Origin: Mycobacterium sp. ITM-2016-00317
Lineage (GTDB): Bacteria; Actinomycetota; Actinomycetes; Mycobacteriales; Mycobacteriaceae
Reading direction: 5' to 3'
DNA length: 64,000 nucleotides
NCBI RefSeq assembly: GCF_002968295.1
Contig: NZ_CP134399.1
Coordinates: 4,092,001-4,156,000, forward strand
Shown here: one piece after another, positions 25,794 to 34,746 of the stretch
Numbering within the stretch: the first letter of the stretch is position 1
Layout: each line of letters begins with the position of its first letter
The notes under the pieces: generated by a model
What the model saw: the letters and a program-made list of their open reading frames with translations, nothing else
Databases searched by the model: none
Told to the model about the DNA's origin: nothing
Position numbers and translations under genes: made by a program

Positions 25794-27382
25794 CAGAACA
25801 CCACCGGCTGCTGGAACTCGCCCCACACCGACTTCAACGTCGACACCATCTCTCCCACCGTGCAATACGCGTTCGCGCAGTCGATCAGCTTGTGCATCAG
25901 GTTGTCGTCACCCTCGGCCGCCCGGGCCAGCGCCGTGAGCGACTCCTTGACCGCGACGTCGTCACGGTCGGCCTTGACCTTCGCGAGCCGCCGGAGCTGG
26001 GTGTCGCGGCCCTCGGCGTCCAACTCGTAAGTGGCCAGGTCCGGCGGCGGCTCGTCGACGACAAATCTGTTCACCCCGACCACGGGCCGCTCACCCGATT
26101 CCACCTCCTGGTGGATCTTGAACGCCTCGTCGGCGATCAGCCCCTGCAGATAGCCGTCCTCGATGCAGCGGACCATGCCGCCGTGGCTCTCGAGGTCGTG
26201 CATAATCTCGACGATCTTCTCCTCGGTGGCATCGGTGAGGGCCTCGACGAAGTACGAGCCGCCGAGCGGGTCGGCCACCTTCGTCACGCCGGTCTCGTAC
26301 GCCAGGATCTGCTGGGTGCGCAGCGCCAGGGTCGCCGATTCCTCGCTGGGCAGCGCGAAGGGCTCGTCCCACGCGGCGGTGAACATCGACTGCACCCCGC
26401 CGAGCACCGCGGCCATCGCCTCGTAGGCGACCCGGACCAGGTTGTTCTGCGCCTGCGGCGCGTACAGCGACGCACCGCCTGCCACGCACCCGAAACGGAA
26501 CATCGAGGCCTTGTCGGTGCTCGCGCCGTAGCGCTCCCGCACGATCGTCGCCCAGCGCCTGCGGCCGGCCCGGTACTTGGCGATCTCCTCGAAGAAGTCG
26601 CCGTGGGTGTAGAAGAAGAACGAGATCTGCGGGGCGAACTTGTCGATGGTCATCCGGCCGCGCTCGACGACGGTGTCGCAGTAGGTGACGCCGTCGGCGA
26701 GCGTGAACGCCATCTCCTGCACCGCGTTGGCGCCGGCGTCGCGGAAGTGCGCACCGGCCACCGAGATCGCGTTGAACCTCGGCACCTCGGCCGCGCAGAA
26801 CTCGATGGTGTCGGCGATCAGCCGCAGCGACGGTTCCGGAGGCCAGATCCAGGTGCCCCGCGACGCGTACTCCTTGAGGATGTCGTTCTGGATCGTGCCG
26901 GTGAGCTTCTCGCGCGGCACGCCCTTCTTCTCCGCCGCCGCGACATAGAACGCCAGCAGGATCGCCGCGGTGCCGTTGATCGTGAAGCTGGTGCTGATCT
27001 TGTCCAGCGGGATGCCGTCGAACAGGATCTCGGCGTCGGCGAGAGTGTCGACGGCCACGCCGACGCGTCCGACCTCCTCGCCGTACTCCTGGTCGTCGGA
27101 GTCGTAGCCGCACTGCGTCGGCAGATCCAGCGCGACCGACAGCCCGGTACCGCCCTGGTCCAGCAGATAGCGATAGCGGCGATTGGACTCTTCGGCCGTG
27201 CCGAAACCCGAGTACTGCCGGAAGGTCCACGTCTTGCCGCGGTACCCGGACGCGAAGTTTCCGCGGGTGAACGGGTACTGCCCCGGCGGCGGCGGATCGG
27301 CCGCGCTGTCACCGGGCCCGTAGACGGGGTCCAGCGGGATGCCAGAGGGGGTCTCAACCCTGGGGTCGACTTGCTCGCTCAT
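25793..27382 (-). CDS. Acyl-CoA mutase large subunit (methylmalonyl-CoA mutase type)
   Basis: A 529-residue TIM-barrel mutase domain. From memory of the family, the substrate-pocket pair is Tyr in FRQYSGFGTAEESN and Arg in KEYASRGTW. These match Tyr89/Arg207 of methylmalonyl-CoA mutase, not the Phe/Gln of isobutyryl-CoA mutase or the Ile of 2-hydroxyisobutyryl-CoA mutase. A substrate with a second carboxylate (methylmalonyl- or larger alkylmalonyl-CoA) is therefore expected. The split into two chains is like the IcmA/IcmB arrangement. ATG at 27,382; a GAGAAT half-dyad lies 22 bases upstream. Confidence 0.92.
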   Translation of the reverse strand: MSEQVDPRVETPSGIPLDPVYGPGDSAADPPPPGQYPFTRGNFASGYRGKTWTFRQYSGFGTAEESNRRYRYLLDQGGTGLSVALDLPTQCGYDSDDQEYGEEVGRVGVAVDTLADAEILFDGIPLDKISTSFTINGTAAILLAFYVAAAEKKGVPREKLTGTIQNDILKEYASRGTWIWPPEPSLRLIADTIEFCAAEVPRFNAISVAGAHFRDAGANAVQEMAFTLADGVTYCDTVVERGRMTIDKFAPQISFFFYTHGDFFEEIAKYRAGRRRWATIVRERYGASTDKASMFRFGCVAGGASLYAPQAQNNLVRVAYEAMAAVLGGVQSMFTAAWDEPFALPSEESATLALRTQQILAYETGVTKVADPLGGSYFVEALTDATEEKIVEIMHDLESHGGMVRCIEDGYLQGLIADEAFKIHQEVESGERPVVGVNRFVVDEPPPDLATYELDAEGRDTQLRRLAKVKADRDDVAVKESLTALARAAEGDDNLMHKLIDCANAYCTVGEMVSTLKSVWGEFQQPVVF

Positions 27383-27403
27383 CGCTGGATAACGTACTTG
27401 CAA

Positions 27404-27530
27404 AAAATGAGAATGCCAATACCGCCTGCCGGAAAGCCGCACGCAGCAGTATGTGCAAAGGTCGCAAACACCACCCCGAAACCCCGGAACACAGCGATTA
27501 TGGGATTCGCCTAAAATGAGAATGCCACTA
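27404..27530. promoter_or_regulatory. Repeated AAAATGAGAATGCCA boxes in divergent promoter
   Basis: The 18-base box at 27,404-27,421 and its copy at 27,513-27,530 differ at one base. Each contains GAGAAT followed by a decayed right arm of the dyad. One box lies 22 bases from the mutase start, the other 25 bases from the SDR start. They probably serve both divergent operons as weaker sites of the same regulator. Confidence 0.55.
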
Positions 27531-27554
27531 TCTGGCGCCGACGAGGAGGCCCTT

Positions 27555-28415
27555 TTGTCTGGAACGTCCCACGCCACCGGCGACGCATCGTTCGCCGACC
27601 GCACCGTCGTGGTCTCGGGCGGCAGCCGCGGCATCGGGCTGGCCATCGCGCTCGGCGCCGCCAGTCGCGGCGCCAACGTGGTGTTGCTGGCCAAGACCGC
27701 AGAACCGCACCCCCGGCTACCGGGCACCGTGCACACCGCGGTGGCCGAGGTGGAGGCCGCCGGCGGCAAGGGTGTGGCCGTGGTCGGCGACGTCCGCAAG
27801 GAGGAGGACGTGGCACGGGCCATCGAGACCGCGGTCGAACACTTCGGCGGGGTCGACATCGTCGTCAACAACGCCAGCGCCATCGCCACCGAACCGACCG
27901 AGGCGCTGTCGGCCAAGAAGTTCGACCTGATGATGGACATCAACGTCCGCGGCACGTTCCTGCTGACCAAGGCGGCACTGCCCCACCTGCGACAGTCCCG
28001 CACCGGAGCGCACGTGCTGACCCTTGCGCCGCCGATGAACATGAACCCGCACTGGCTGGGCGCCCACCCGTCCTACACGCTTTCCAAGTACGGCATGACC
28101 CTGCTGTCGCTGGGCTGGGCGAGCGAATACGGTGAAGCCGGAATCGGTTTCAGCTGCCTGTGGCCGGAGACCTACATCGCGACCTCAGCGGTGTCCAACC
28201 TCGCCGACGGAGAGGACCTCGTGAAATCCTCGCGTACCCCCGACATCATGGCCGACGCCGCCGTGCAGATCCTGTCGCGGCCACCGGCGGAGGTCAACGG
28301 GCAGTGCTACATCGACTCCTCGGTGCTGACCGAGGCCGGGGTCACCGACCTGTCCCGCTACGGCGGCGGGGACGACCCCATCCTCGACATCTTCGTCGAC
28401 GAGCGCATCTCATGA
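27555..28415 (+). CDS. SDR family oxidoreductase (HSDL2-like)
   Basis: A 286-residue SDR with TTG start at 27,555, preceded by GAGGAGG; an in-frame ATG at 27,522 lies inside the operator box and is less likely. VVVSGGSRGIGLAIALG, NNASAIATEP and YTLSKYG carry the cofactor and catalytic residues. The long loop after SGGSRGIG with AKTAEPHPRLPGTVHTA is the mark of the HSDL2-like group, of unknown substrate but linked to fatty acid metabolism. ATGA overlap with the following ligase. Confidence 0.88.
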   Translation: MSGTSHATGDASFADRTVVVSGGSRGIGLAIALGAASRGANVVLLAKTAEPHPRLPGTVHTAVAEVEAAGGKGVAVVGDVRKEEDVARAIETAVEHFGGVDIVVNNASAIATEPTEALSAKKFDLMMDINVRGTFLLTKAALPHLRQSRTGAHVLTLAPPMNMNPHWLGAHPSYTLSKYGMTLLSLGWASEYGEAGIGFSCLWPETYIATSAVSNLADGEDLVKSSRTPDIMADAAVQILSRPPAEVNGQCYIDSSVLTEAGVTDLSRYGGGDDPILDIFVDERIS

Positions 28416-29920
28416 GCATCTCGCTGCTGCTGGAGATGGCAGCCGACGCCGCCCCCGACCGGACCGCGCTGGTCGCCGGCGATCTGCGGCTCACCACAGC
28501 CGAATTGAGCTCGCTGGCCGACGGCGGCGCCGGCGTCATCGCGGCCTCCGGCGCCGGCCACGTGGCCTACGTCGGCACCGGCGGGGCGCTGCTGCCGCTG
28601 CTGCTGTTCGCCTCCGCCCGCGCGGCCATCCCGGTGACGCCGCTGAACTACCGGTTGTCGGCCGACGGGCTGCGGGCACTGCTCGACCGCCTGCCCGACC
28701 CCCTGGTGGTGGTCGACGACGAGTACCGCAACGCCGTCGGCGACGGCTATCGGACGGTGAGCTCTGCGGAGTTCCTCGCCTCGGCCCGCACGGCCGAGCC
28801 CGCGGCTGAGTTCGCCGACCCCGACGCGGTCGGCGTCGTGCTGTTCACCTCGGGGACCACGTCCAAGCCGAAGGCGGTCGAGCTCACCCACACCAACCTG
28901 ACGAGCTACATCATGGGCACGGTGGAATTCGCCGCCGCCGAACCCGACGACGCCGCACTGATCTGCGTGCCGCCGTACCACATCGCCGGTGTCAGCGCCG
29001 CGCTGTCGAATCTGTATGCGGGCCGGAAGATGGTGTACCTGACGCACTTCGACGCCGAGCGGTGGGTGCGCCTGGTCGCCGAGGAAGGTGTCACGTCCGC
29101 GACGGTGGTGCCGACGATGCTCGACCGCATCGTCGCGGTGCTGGAAGCGCAAGGTGTCACGCTGCCGACCCTGCGCACCCTGGCCTACGGCGGGTCGAAA
29201 GTGCCGCTGCCGCTGGTGCGCAAGGCGCTGTCGCTGCTACCCGAGGTCGGATTCGTCAACGCCTACGGCCTGACCGAGACCAGCTCGACCATCGCGGTGC
29301 TGACCCCCGACGACCACCGCGCCGCGCTGGCCGGCACCGACGAGGGCATCACCCGCCGGCTGGGGTCGGTCGGTCAGCCGGTGCCGGGCATCGAGGTGCA
29401 GATCCGCGCCGAGGACGGCACCGTGCTGGGACCCGGCGAGACCGGCGAACTGTTCGTCCGCGGCGAGCAGGTGTCGGGCAAGTACACCGACATCGGCTCG
29501 GTACTCGACGAGCAGGGCTGGTTCCCGACCAGAGACGTCGCGTCCGTGGACGAGGACGGGTACCTGTTCATCGGCGGCCGGTCCGACGACACGATCATCC
29601 GCGGCGGGGAGAACATCGCGCCCGCCGAGATCGAAGACGTGCTCGTCGAACACCCGCACGTCCGAGACTGTGCCGTGGTCGGCGCCGACGACCCCGAGTG
29701 GGGGCAGATCATCGTCGCGGTGGTGGTCGCCCAGCCCGGAGAGCAACCCGACGCCGAACAGTTGCGCAGCCACGTCCGTGCCCAGTTGCGCGGATCCCGC
29801 ACCCCCGACCGGGTGGTCTTCCGCGACGAACTGCCCACCAACGCGACCGGCAAGGTGCTGCGCCGTGAACTGGTCGACGAACTCAACCACCCATCGCCGG
29901 CACAGCCGGCCACGACATAA
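28412..29920 (+). CDS. Acyl-CoA synthetase (AMP-forming)
   Basis: A 502-residue ligase with P-loop LFTSGTTSKPKAV, YGLTETSS, FIGGRSDDTIIRGGENIAPAEIEDV and the catalytic lysine in PTNATGKVLRREL. Full length and all core motifs are intact. It is the second acyl-CoA ligase of the window, only distantly similar to the one at 21,403. It follows the SDR with a four-base overlap and precedes a small conserved gene by 11 bases. Confidence 0.92.
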   Translation: MSISLLLEMAADAAPDRTALVAGDLRLTTAELSSLADGGAGVIAASGAGHVAYVGTGGALLPLLLFASARAAIPVTPLNYRLSADGLRALLDRLPDPLVVVDDEYRNAVGDGYRTVSSAEFLASARTAEPAAEFADPDAVGVVLFTSGTTSKPKAVELTHTNLTSYIMGTVEFAAAEPDDAALICVPPYHIAGVSAALSNLYAGRKMVYLTHFDAERWVRLVAEEGVTSATVVPTMLDRIVAVLEAQGVTLPTLRTLAYGGSKVPLPLVRKALSLLPEVGFVNAYGLTETSSTIAVLTPDDHRAALAGTDEGITRRLGSVGQPVPGIEVQIRAEDGTVLGPGETGELFVRGEQVSGKYTDIGSVLDEQGWFPTRDVASVDEDGYLFIGGRSDDTIIRGGENIAPAEIEDVLVEHPHVRDCAVVGADDPEWGQIIVAVVVAQPGEQPDAEQLRSHVRAQLRGSRTPDRVVFRDELPTNATGKVLRRELVDELNHPSPAQPATT

Positions 29921-29931
29921 GGAGTCCCTGC

Positions 29932-30234
29932 ATGATCAAGAACGGCACCCGACTGCAGAGCCAGGTCTGCGACACCCAGGTGATCGTGGTCCGCAGCAGC
30001 GACAGCCTCGACGACCTGCGCGCCGGTGGAGCGGCGATGGTTCCTGTCGGCGACGCCGTCGACGGCAACCTCTCGCTCGACGACGGGCTGGCCGACGGCA
30101 ATCTGATGGGCAAACGCTACGTCGACGAATCCGGCGCCGAGGTGCTCGTCACCAAGGCCGGCAAGGGCACACTCAGCATCGGCTCTACCCCGTTGGCGCT
30201 CAAAGAGGCCAAGCCGCTGCCCGCCAGCGACTGA
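29932..30234 (+). CDS. Conserved hypothetical protein, 100 aa
   Basis: Starts MIKNGTRLQSQVCDTQ with AAGGAG upstream. It has no membrane segment or known catalytic motif; a single Cys (SQVCDT) and a GKRYVDESGAEVLVTKAGKG stretch stand out. I recall similar small proteins beside acyl-CoA ligases in actinobacteria, of unknown function. Position and codon use support a real gene in the SDR-ligase operon; a role with the ligase is a guess. Confidence 0.8.
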   Translation: MIKNGTRLQSQVCDTQVIVVRSSDSLDDLRAGGAAMVPVGDAVDGNLSLDDGLADGNLMGKRYVDESGAEVLVTKAGKGTLSIGSTPLALKEAKPLPASD

Positions 30235-30249
30235 TACCGTCGCCGGGTG
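30235..30249 (+). promoter_or_regulatory. Leaderless promoter of the adenylate cyclase gene
   Basis: TACCGT at 30,235-30,240, then 6 bases, then the GTG start at 30,247. A -10 box 6-8 bases before GTG is the mark of leaderless mycobacterial transcripts. Confidence 0.6.
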
Positions 30250-31713
30250 AGGCCACGCCGCCTACTCGGCAAATACGCCGCAGGACTGACGTCGGCCTAC
30301 CTGCTGACCGTCGGCGAAGTCGTCGCGATCGTCGTCGCGCTCGCCGGCCGTGACGTTCTCACCGCGGGCAACGTCATCACCCTGGCCGTCGTCAGCTCCG
30401 TCGGTACCGTCACCGTGGCGCTCGGCGCCGTGCTCATCGTCCGGCCGTCGCTGCGCTGGTCGACGTCCGGCCGCCACCCGACCCCCGCCGAGATCCGGTC
30501 GACGGCCCGGATCACCCGCCGCCAGGCCGTCATCACGCTCGCGCCGTGGCTGCTCACCGCCGCGATCCTGGTCCCGTTGAATCTGGACGCCCCGGCGCCG
30601 GTCTTCGTCGTGCTCACCACCGCGCTGGCGTTCGGCGCGATCGCCACCGTGAGCACCGGCTTCCTGTTTACCCTGCGCACGCTGCGGCCGCTGCGGGCCG
30701 CGGTGCCCGCCGACGCTGACCGTCCGGCGGCCCCCGGCGTGCGGGCCCGGCTGCTGATCATGTGGGTGGTCTGCACCGCGCTGCCCGGCTCGACGATCGC
30801 CGTGCTGCTGATCCTGCGGTCCCAGCACTGGCTGCTCGACGAGTCGTCGCCGATCGAGCTCGCGCTGCTGGTGCTGGCGCTGGTGGCCGTGGTGCTCGGC
30901 CTGCGCTCGATGCTGCTGGTGGCGATGTCGATCTCCGATCCGGTCGACCAGGTGGTCGACGCGATGGCCGACGTCGAGAAGGGCGAGATCGACCGCAGCA
31001 TCGAGGTTTACGAGTGGTCCGAGATCGGCCGGCTGCAAAGCGGTTTCAACCGGATGGTGGCGGGCCTGCGGGAGCGCGACAGGCTGCGCGACCTCTTCGG
31101 CCGCCACGTCGGTGAGGAGGTCGCCCGGCGGGCGGTCGAGCAGTCCACCGCACACAGTGACGCGGCGGCCGGCGACGAACGCGACATCGCGATCCTGTTC
31201 ATCGACCTGGTGGGCTCGACCCGGCTGGCGACCGAACGGGAGCCCCACGAGGTCGCAGGCATCCTCAACGAGTTCTTCCAGATCGTCGTCGCCGAGGTCG
31301 ACCGGCGGCACGGTCTGGTCAACAAGTTCCAGGGCGACGCCGCGCTGGCGGTGTTCGGCGCGCCGCTGCGCATCGACGACCCGGCCTCGGCAGCACTGTC
31401 CACCGCCCGCGCGCTGGGTGCGCACCTCCGCCGACTACCAGTGGATTTCGGCATCGGCGTGTCGGCCGGGCCGGTGTTCGCCGGCAACATCGGCGCCCAC
31501 AACCGCTACGAGTACACGGTGGTCGGCGACGCCGTCAACGAGGCCGCCCGGCTGGCCGACTGCGCCAAGGAGTTCGCCGGGCGAACCCTGTCGTCGGGTG
31601 CGGCGCTGGACCGGGCCGCCCCTGCCGAGCAGCGACTGTGGTCTCCCGAAGGCGAGGTCACGCTGCGCGGACGCTCCGACGCCACCGCGATCTCGACGCC
31701 GTTACGACGTTAG
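30247..31713 (+). CDS. Membrane adenylate cyclase, 6TM-HAMP-CHD type
   Basis: A 488-residue class III cyclase. Six hydrophobic segments fill about residues 1-240, followed by a HAMP linker (SDPVDQVVDAMADVEKGEID) and the catalytic domain from about 300. Metal aspartates lie in LFIDLVGSTRL and KFQGDAALAVFG; the substrate and transition-state residues in YTVVGDAVNEAARL. The same design occurs in M. tuberculosis Rv1318c to Rv1320c and Rv3645. It makes cAMP at the membrane; the signal is unknown. A CRP-type site (48,989) and a cAMP phosphodiesterase (55,559) are in the same window. Confidence 0.93.
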   Translation: MRPRRLLGKYAAGLTSAYLLTVGEVVAIVVALAGRDVLTAGNVITLAVVSSVGTVTVALGAVLIVRPSLRWSTSGRHPTPAEIRSTARITRRQAVITLAPWLLTAAILVPLNLDAPAPVFVVLTTALAFGAIATVSTGFLFTLRTLRPLRAAVPADADRPAAPGVRARLLIMWVVCTALPGSTIAVLLILRSQHWLLDESSPIELALLVLALVAVVLGLRSMLLVAMSISDPVDQVVDAMADVEKGEIDRSIEVYEWSEIGRLQSGFNRMVAGLRERDRLRDLFGRHVGEEVARRAVEQSTAHSDAAAGDERDIAILFIDLVGSTRLATEREPHEVAGILNEFFQIVVAEVDRRHGLVNKFQGDAALAVFGAPLRIDDPASAALSTARALGAHLRRLPVDFGIGVSAGPVFAGNIGAHNRYEYTVVGDAVNEAARLADCAKEFAGRTLSSGAALDRAAPAEQRLWSPEGEVTLRGRSDATAISTPLRR

Positions 31714-31742
31714 GCCGCGACCCCGAGCGGGAATGCACACGC

Positions 31743-32618
31743 ATGCGTTCTGCAGCGGCAGTACACACGACGCCCGTTGCTGCCGCGCGCGCCGCGATCC
31801 GGGCGGGCACCCACACCGGCCCCACCAGCGGCCTGGCCCCCGGGTACGCGCAGGCCAACCTGGTGGTGCTGCCCGAGGCGTACGCGGTGGATTTCCTGCG
31901 GTTCTGCGTGCGCAATCCGGTGCCCTGCCCCCTGCTGGAGGTGACCGACACCGGCTCACCGCGGCCCGCCGGCCTCGCCGCGGACGCCGACATCCGCACC
32001 GACCTCCCGCGCTACCGGGTGCTGCACAAAGGCATGTGCACCGACGAACCCACCGACATCACCCCGTACTGGCGGCCCGACCTGGTGGCGTTCCTGCTCG
32101 GGTGCTCGTTCACGTTCGAATGGGCCTTGGCCGCAGCGGGACTGCCGTTGAGGCATCAGGCGCAGGGGGTCAACGTCCCGATGTACGTCACCGACCGGCC
32201 GTGCCGGGCCGCCGGGCCGTTCGACGGACCGATGGTCGTCTCGATGCGGCCGCTACCCCGGCGCGACGTCGAGCGTGCGATCGAGGTCACCGCACGCTTC
32301 CCCGCGATGCACGGACGTCCCGTGCACATCGGCGATCCCGCCGCGCTCGGCATCGCCGACCTCACCGCACCGGACTTCGGCGACGCGGTGACCCTGGCCG
32401 ACGGCGACGTGCCGGTCTTCTGGGCGTGCGGTGTCACGCCACAGGTCGCGGCGCAGCGGGCGAGGATGCCGGTGGCCATCTTTCACGCGCCGGGACACAT
32501 GTTCATCACCGACCGGATGCACGGGCACTACGACAGTGCCGCGAGCGAAGACATCGATCAGCTCCAGGAGGACACCGGTGAACGTCGAGCAGAAGACCCG
32601 ACCCACCGCCAAGGGTGA
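31743..32618 (+). CDS. Putative hydro-lyase, DUF1445 family
   Basis: A 291-residue protein with the DUF1445 signatures [20 protein letters not shown] and ITDRMHG at the end. Related proteins are called putative hydro-lyases, and a mammalian relative is a D-glutamate cyclase. ATG at 31,743 is 30 bases after the cyclase stop. Its end overlaps the MFS transporter start by 41 bases, so the two are probably one transcript: uptake plus first conversion of a small carboxylate. Substrate unknown. Confidence 0.85.
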   Translation: MRSAAAVHTTPVAAARAAIRAGTHTGPTSGLAPGYAQANLVVLPEAYAVDFLRFCVRNPVPCPLLEVTDTGSPRPAGLAADADIRTDLPRYRVLHKGMCTDEPTDITPYWRPDLVAFLLGCSFTFEWALAAAGLPLRHQAQGVNVPMYVTDRPCRAAGPFDGPMVVSMRPLPRRDVERAIEVTARFPAMHGRPVHIGDPAALGIADLTAPDFGDAVTLADGDVPVFWACGVTPQVAAQRARMPVAIFHAPGHMFITDRMHGHYDSAASEDIDQLQEDTGERRAEDPTHRQG

Positions 32619-33894
32619 GGGCTCCGTCGCCCAGGCCGTCCGCGCCGCGGCCATCGGCAACGCCGTCGAATGGTTCGACTTCGCGATCTACGGGTTCTTG
32701 GCCACCTACATCGCGGCCAAGTTCTTCCCGCCCGGTGACGAGACAGCGGCGCTGCTGAGCACCTTCGCGATCTTCGCGGCCGCGTTCTTCATGCGACCGC
32801 TGGGCGGGTTCTTCTTCGGGCCGCTGGCCGACCGCATCGGCCGCCAGAAGGTGCTCGCGTTGGTGATCCTGCTGATGTCGGCGTCCACGCTGGCGATCGG
32901 CCTGATCCCGAGTTACGACTCGATCGGCGTGTTGGCCCCGATCCTGCTGCTGCTCATGCGGTGCCTGCAGGGCTTCTCCGCAGGGGGCGAGTACGGCAGC
33001 GGCGCCTGCTTTCTGGCCGAGTACGCCTCCGACAGGCACCGTGGCTTCGTGGTGTCGTTCCTGGTCTGGTCGGTTGTCGTCGGCTTCCTGCTCGGGTCGC
33101 TGACGGTCACCGCCCTGGAGACGTTGCTGTCGGAGTCGGCGATGGACAGCTACGGCTGGCGGATCCCGTTCCTGATCGCCGGCCTCCTGGGCGTGGTGGG
33201 CCTCTACATTCGGCTGCGCCTGAATGACACCCCAGAGTTCGAGGCGCTGCGCGAGGCCGGCGAGGTGTCGACCTCACCGCTGAAGGAGGCCGTCACCACG
33301 TCCTGGCGGCCGATCCTGCAGATCATCGGCCTGGTCGTCGTCCACAACGTCGGCTTCTATCTCGTGTACACGTTCCTGCCGAGCTATTTCACCGAGACGC
33401 TGGGCTTCACCAAGACCGACGCGTTTTTCTCGATCACCGTCGCGAGCCTGGTCGGTATCGTGCTCATCCCGCCACTGGGTGCATTGTCCGACCGGATCGG
33501 GCGCAAACCGCTTCTGCTGACCGGGTCGATCGCGTTCGCACTGTTCTCCTATCCGCTGTTCCTGCTGCTCAACACCGGATCGCTGCCTGCGGCGATCGCC
33601 GCCCACGCGGGCCTGGCCGCGATCGAATCGGTGTTCGTGTGCGCCTCCCTGGCCGCGGGCGCCGAACTGTTCGCCACCCGGGTGCGCTCCAGCGGCTACT
33701 CAATCGGATACAACGTGTCGGTGGCGGTGTTCGGCGGCACCGCCCCGTACGTCGCGACGTGGTTGGTGTCGCGGACCGGAAACGACCTCGCGCCGGCGTA
33801 CTACGTGATCGCCGCGGCCGTCATCACGTTCCTGACCGTGCTCACCATGCGGGAGACCGCGCGCAAGCCGCTGCGAAAACTGGTGTCGGACTGA
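32578..33894 (+). CDS. MFS transporter, metabolite:H+ symporter type
   Basis: A 438-residue, 12-segment transporter. [18 protein letters not shown] in the first helix and [18 protein letters not shown] in loop 2-3 are typical of the metabolite:H+ symporters (ShiA, KgtP, ProP group), which import organic acids. GTG at 32,578 with AGGAGG upstream; overlaps the DUF1445 gene by 41 bases. Likely to import the carboxylate handled by DUF1445, or a substrate of the catabolic genes. The stop is one base from the end of the convergent gene. Confidence 0.9.
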   Translation: MNVEQKTRPTAKGEGSVAQAVRAAAIGNAVEWFDFAIYGFLATYIAAKFFPPGDETAALLSTFAIFAAAFFMRPLGGFFFGPLADRIGRQKVLALVILLMSASTLAIGLIPSYDSIGVLAPILLLLMRCLQGFSAGGEYGSGACFLAEYASDRHRGFVVSFLVWSVVVGFLLGSLTVTALETLLSESAMDSYGWRIPFLIAGLLGVVGLYIRLRLNDTPEFEALREAGEVSTSPLKEAVTTSWRPILQIIGLVVVHNVGFYLVYTFLPSYFTETLGFTKTDAFFSITVASLVGIVLIPPLGALSDRIGRKPLLLTGSIAFALFSYPLFLLLNTGSLPAAIAAHAGLAAIESVFVCASLAAGAELFATRVRSSGYSIGYNVSVAVFGGTAPYVATWLVSRTGNDLAPAYYVIAAAVITFLTVLTMRETARKPLRKLVSD

Positions 33895-33895
33895 G

Positions 33896-34744
33896 TCACC
33901 CCGAGCCGACCAGCCGCATCAACACCACGGTGAAACGGCGGCGCCTGATCCGCCAGCCCGTGTCCGTGCGCGACAGCTCGTCGTCATAGAAGCCGACGGC
34001 GTTGACCCCGGATGCGTTGTCCGGTGCCATGATCAGCGCGTCGACATAGGCACGAGCGGTGGCGGTGTCGCCGTCCACGTCGACGGCCTGGTTGGTGATC
34101 CGGTGCAGTGTGTGACCGGCCATCTGGTGGGTGTCGGCCATGAACTGCACGACGGTGTCCGCTCCGACGAACGTGCCGATCTCCCCGTAGTCGAGCTCGC
34201 AGTCCTCGGTGAACACGGTGCGGAACAACGGCCAGTCGCGACTGTCGATGCCGGTGGCATACCGCACCAGCACGTCGCTGATCTGTGCGCGGTCCTCGTG
34301 GGCGGTCATAGGTTGTCCCCGTTGGCGTGCCGCGCGCTCGTAACGCAGCATCGTCACCTCGTGCTCCGGGTAGTCGCAGAACACCGGGCTGACCCGCATT
34401 CCGATCGTGACGTCCGCCGGTTCGACATTGACCAGCTCGGTGGAGAACCGGGGACCCTCGTCCCACTCGACGATCGCCAGCAACTGTGGTACCGCACCGG
34501 CGAAATGCGGGCCGACCGGCCGCCGCGCCACGGTGAACGAATACAGCGTGCCCATGCCCGAGATCTCCCGCCACTGCAGGTCGTCGGCCAGCGTGCGCGG
34601 TGCGCGCACCCGCGGATAGAACACGTAGGACTGTGCCGAGGGCGAGTACTGGATCACCACCCGGTGTTCGGCGAGGGCATCCCAGAACGGTGCCGTGGTC
34701 GGGGTTTTCACCGGCATCGGCCGTTCGAAGGTGGGCATGCTCAT
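33896..34744 (-). CDS. DUF35 OB-fold fused to a SnoaL/NTF2-like domain
   Basis: A 282-residue two-domain protein in one frame. Residues 1-145 are a DUF35 OB-fold (GTLYSFTVARRP ... PQLLAIVEWDEGPRFSTELVN), but the zinc-ribbon cysteines expected near YSPSAQSYVFYPRVRAP are replaced. Residues 150-282 (MTAHEDRAQISDVLVRYATG ... TGWRIRRRRFTVVL) are a SnoaL-like NTF2 domain. These are normally separate genes; no stop separates them. It lies 2 bases after a thiolase-like gene. DUF35 partners in steroid catabolism (ChsH2) activate the Ltp2 aldolase, so a similar complex is likely here. Confidence 0.85.
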   Translation of the reverse strand: MSMPTFERPMPVKTPTTAPFWDALAEHRVVIQYSPSAQSYVFYPRVRAPRTLADDLQWREISGMGTLYSFTVARRPVGPHFAGAVPQLLAIVEWDEGPRFSTELVNVEPADVTIGMRVSPVFCDYPEHEVTMLRYERAARQRGQPMTAHEDRAQISDVLVRYATGIDSRDWPLFRTVFTEDCELDYGEIGTFVGADTVVQFMADTHQMAGHTLHRITNQAVDVDGDTATARAYVDALIMAPDNASGVNAVGFYDDELSRTDTGWRIRRRRFTVVLMRLVGSG

Positions 34745-34746
34745 CG

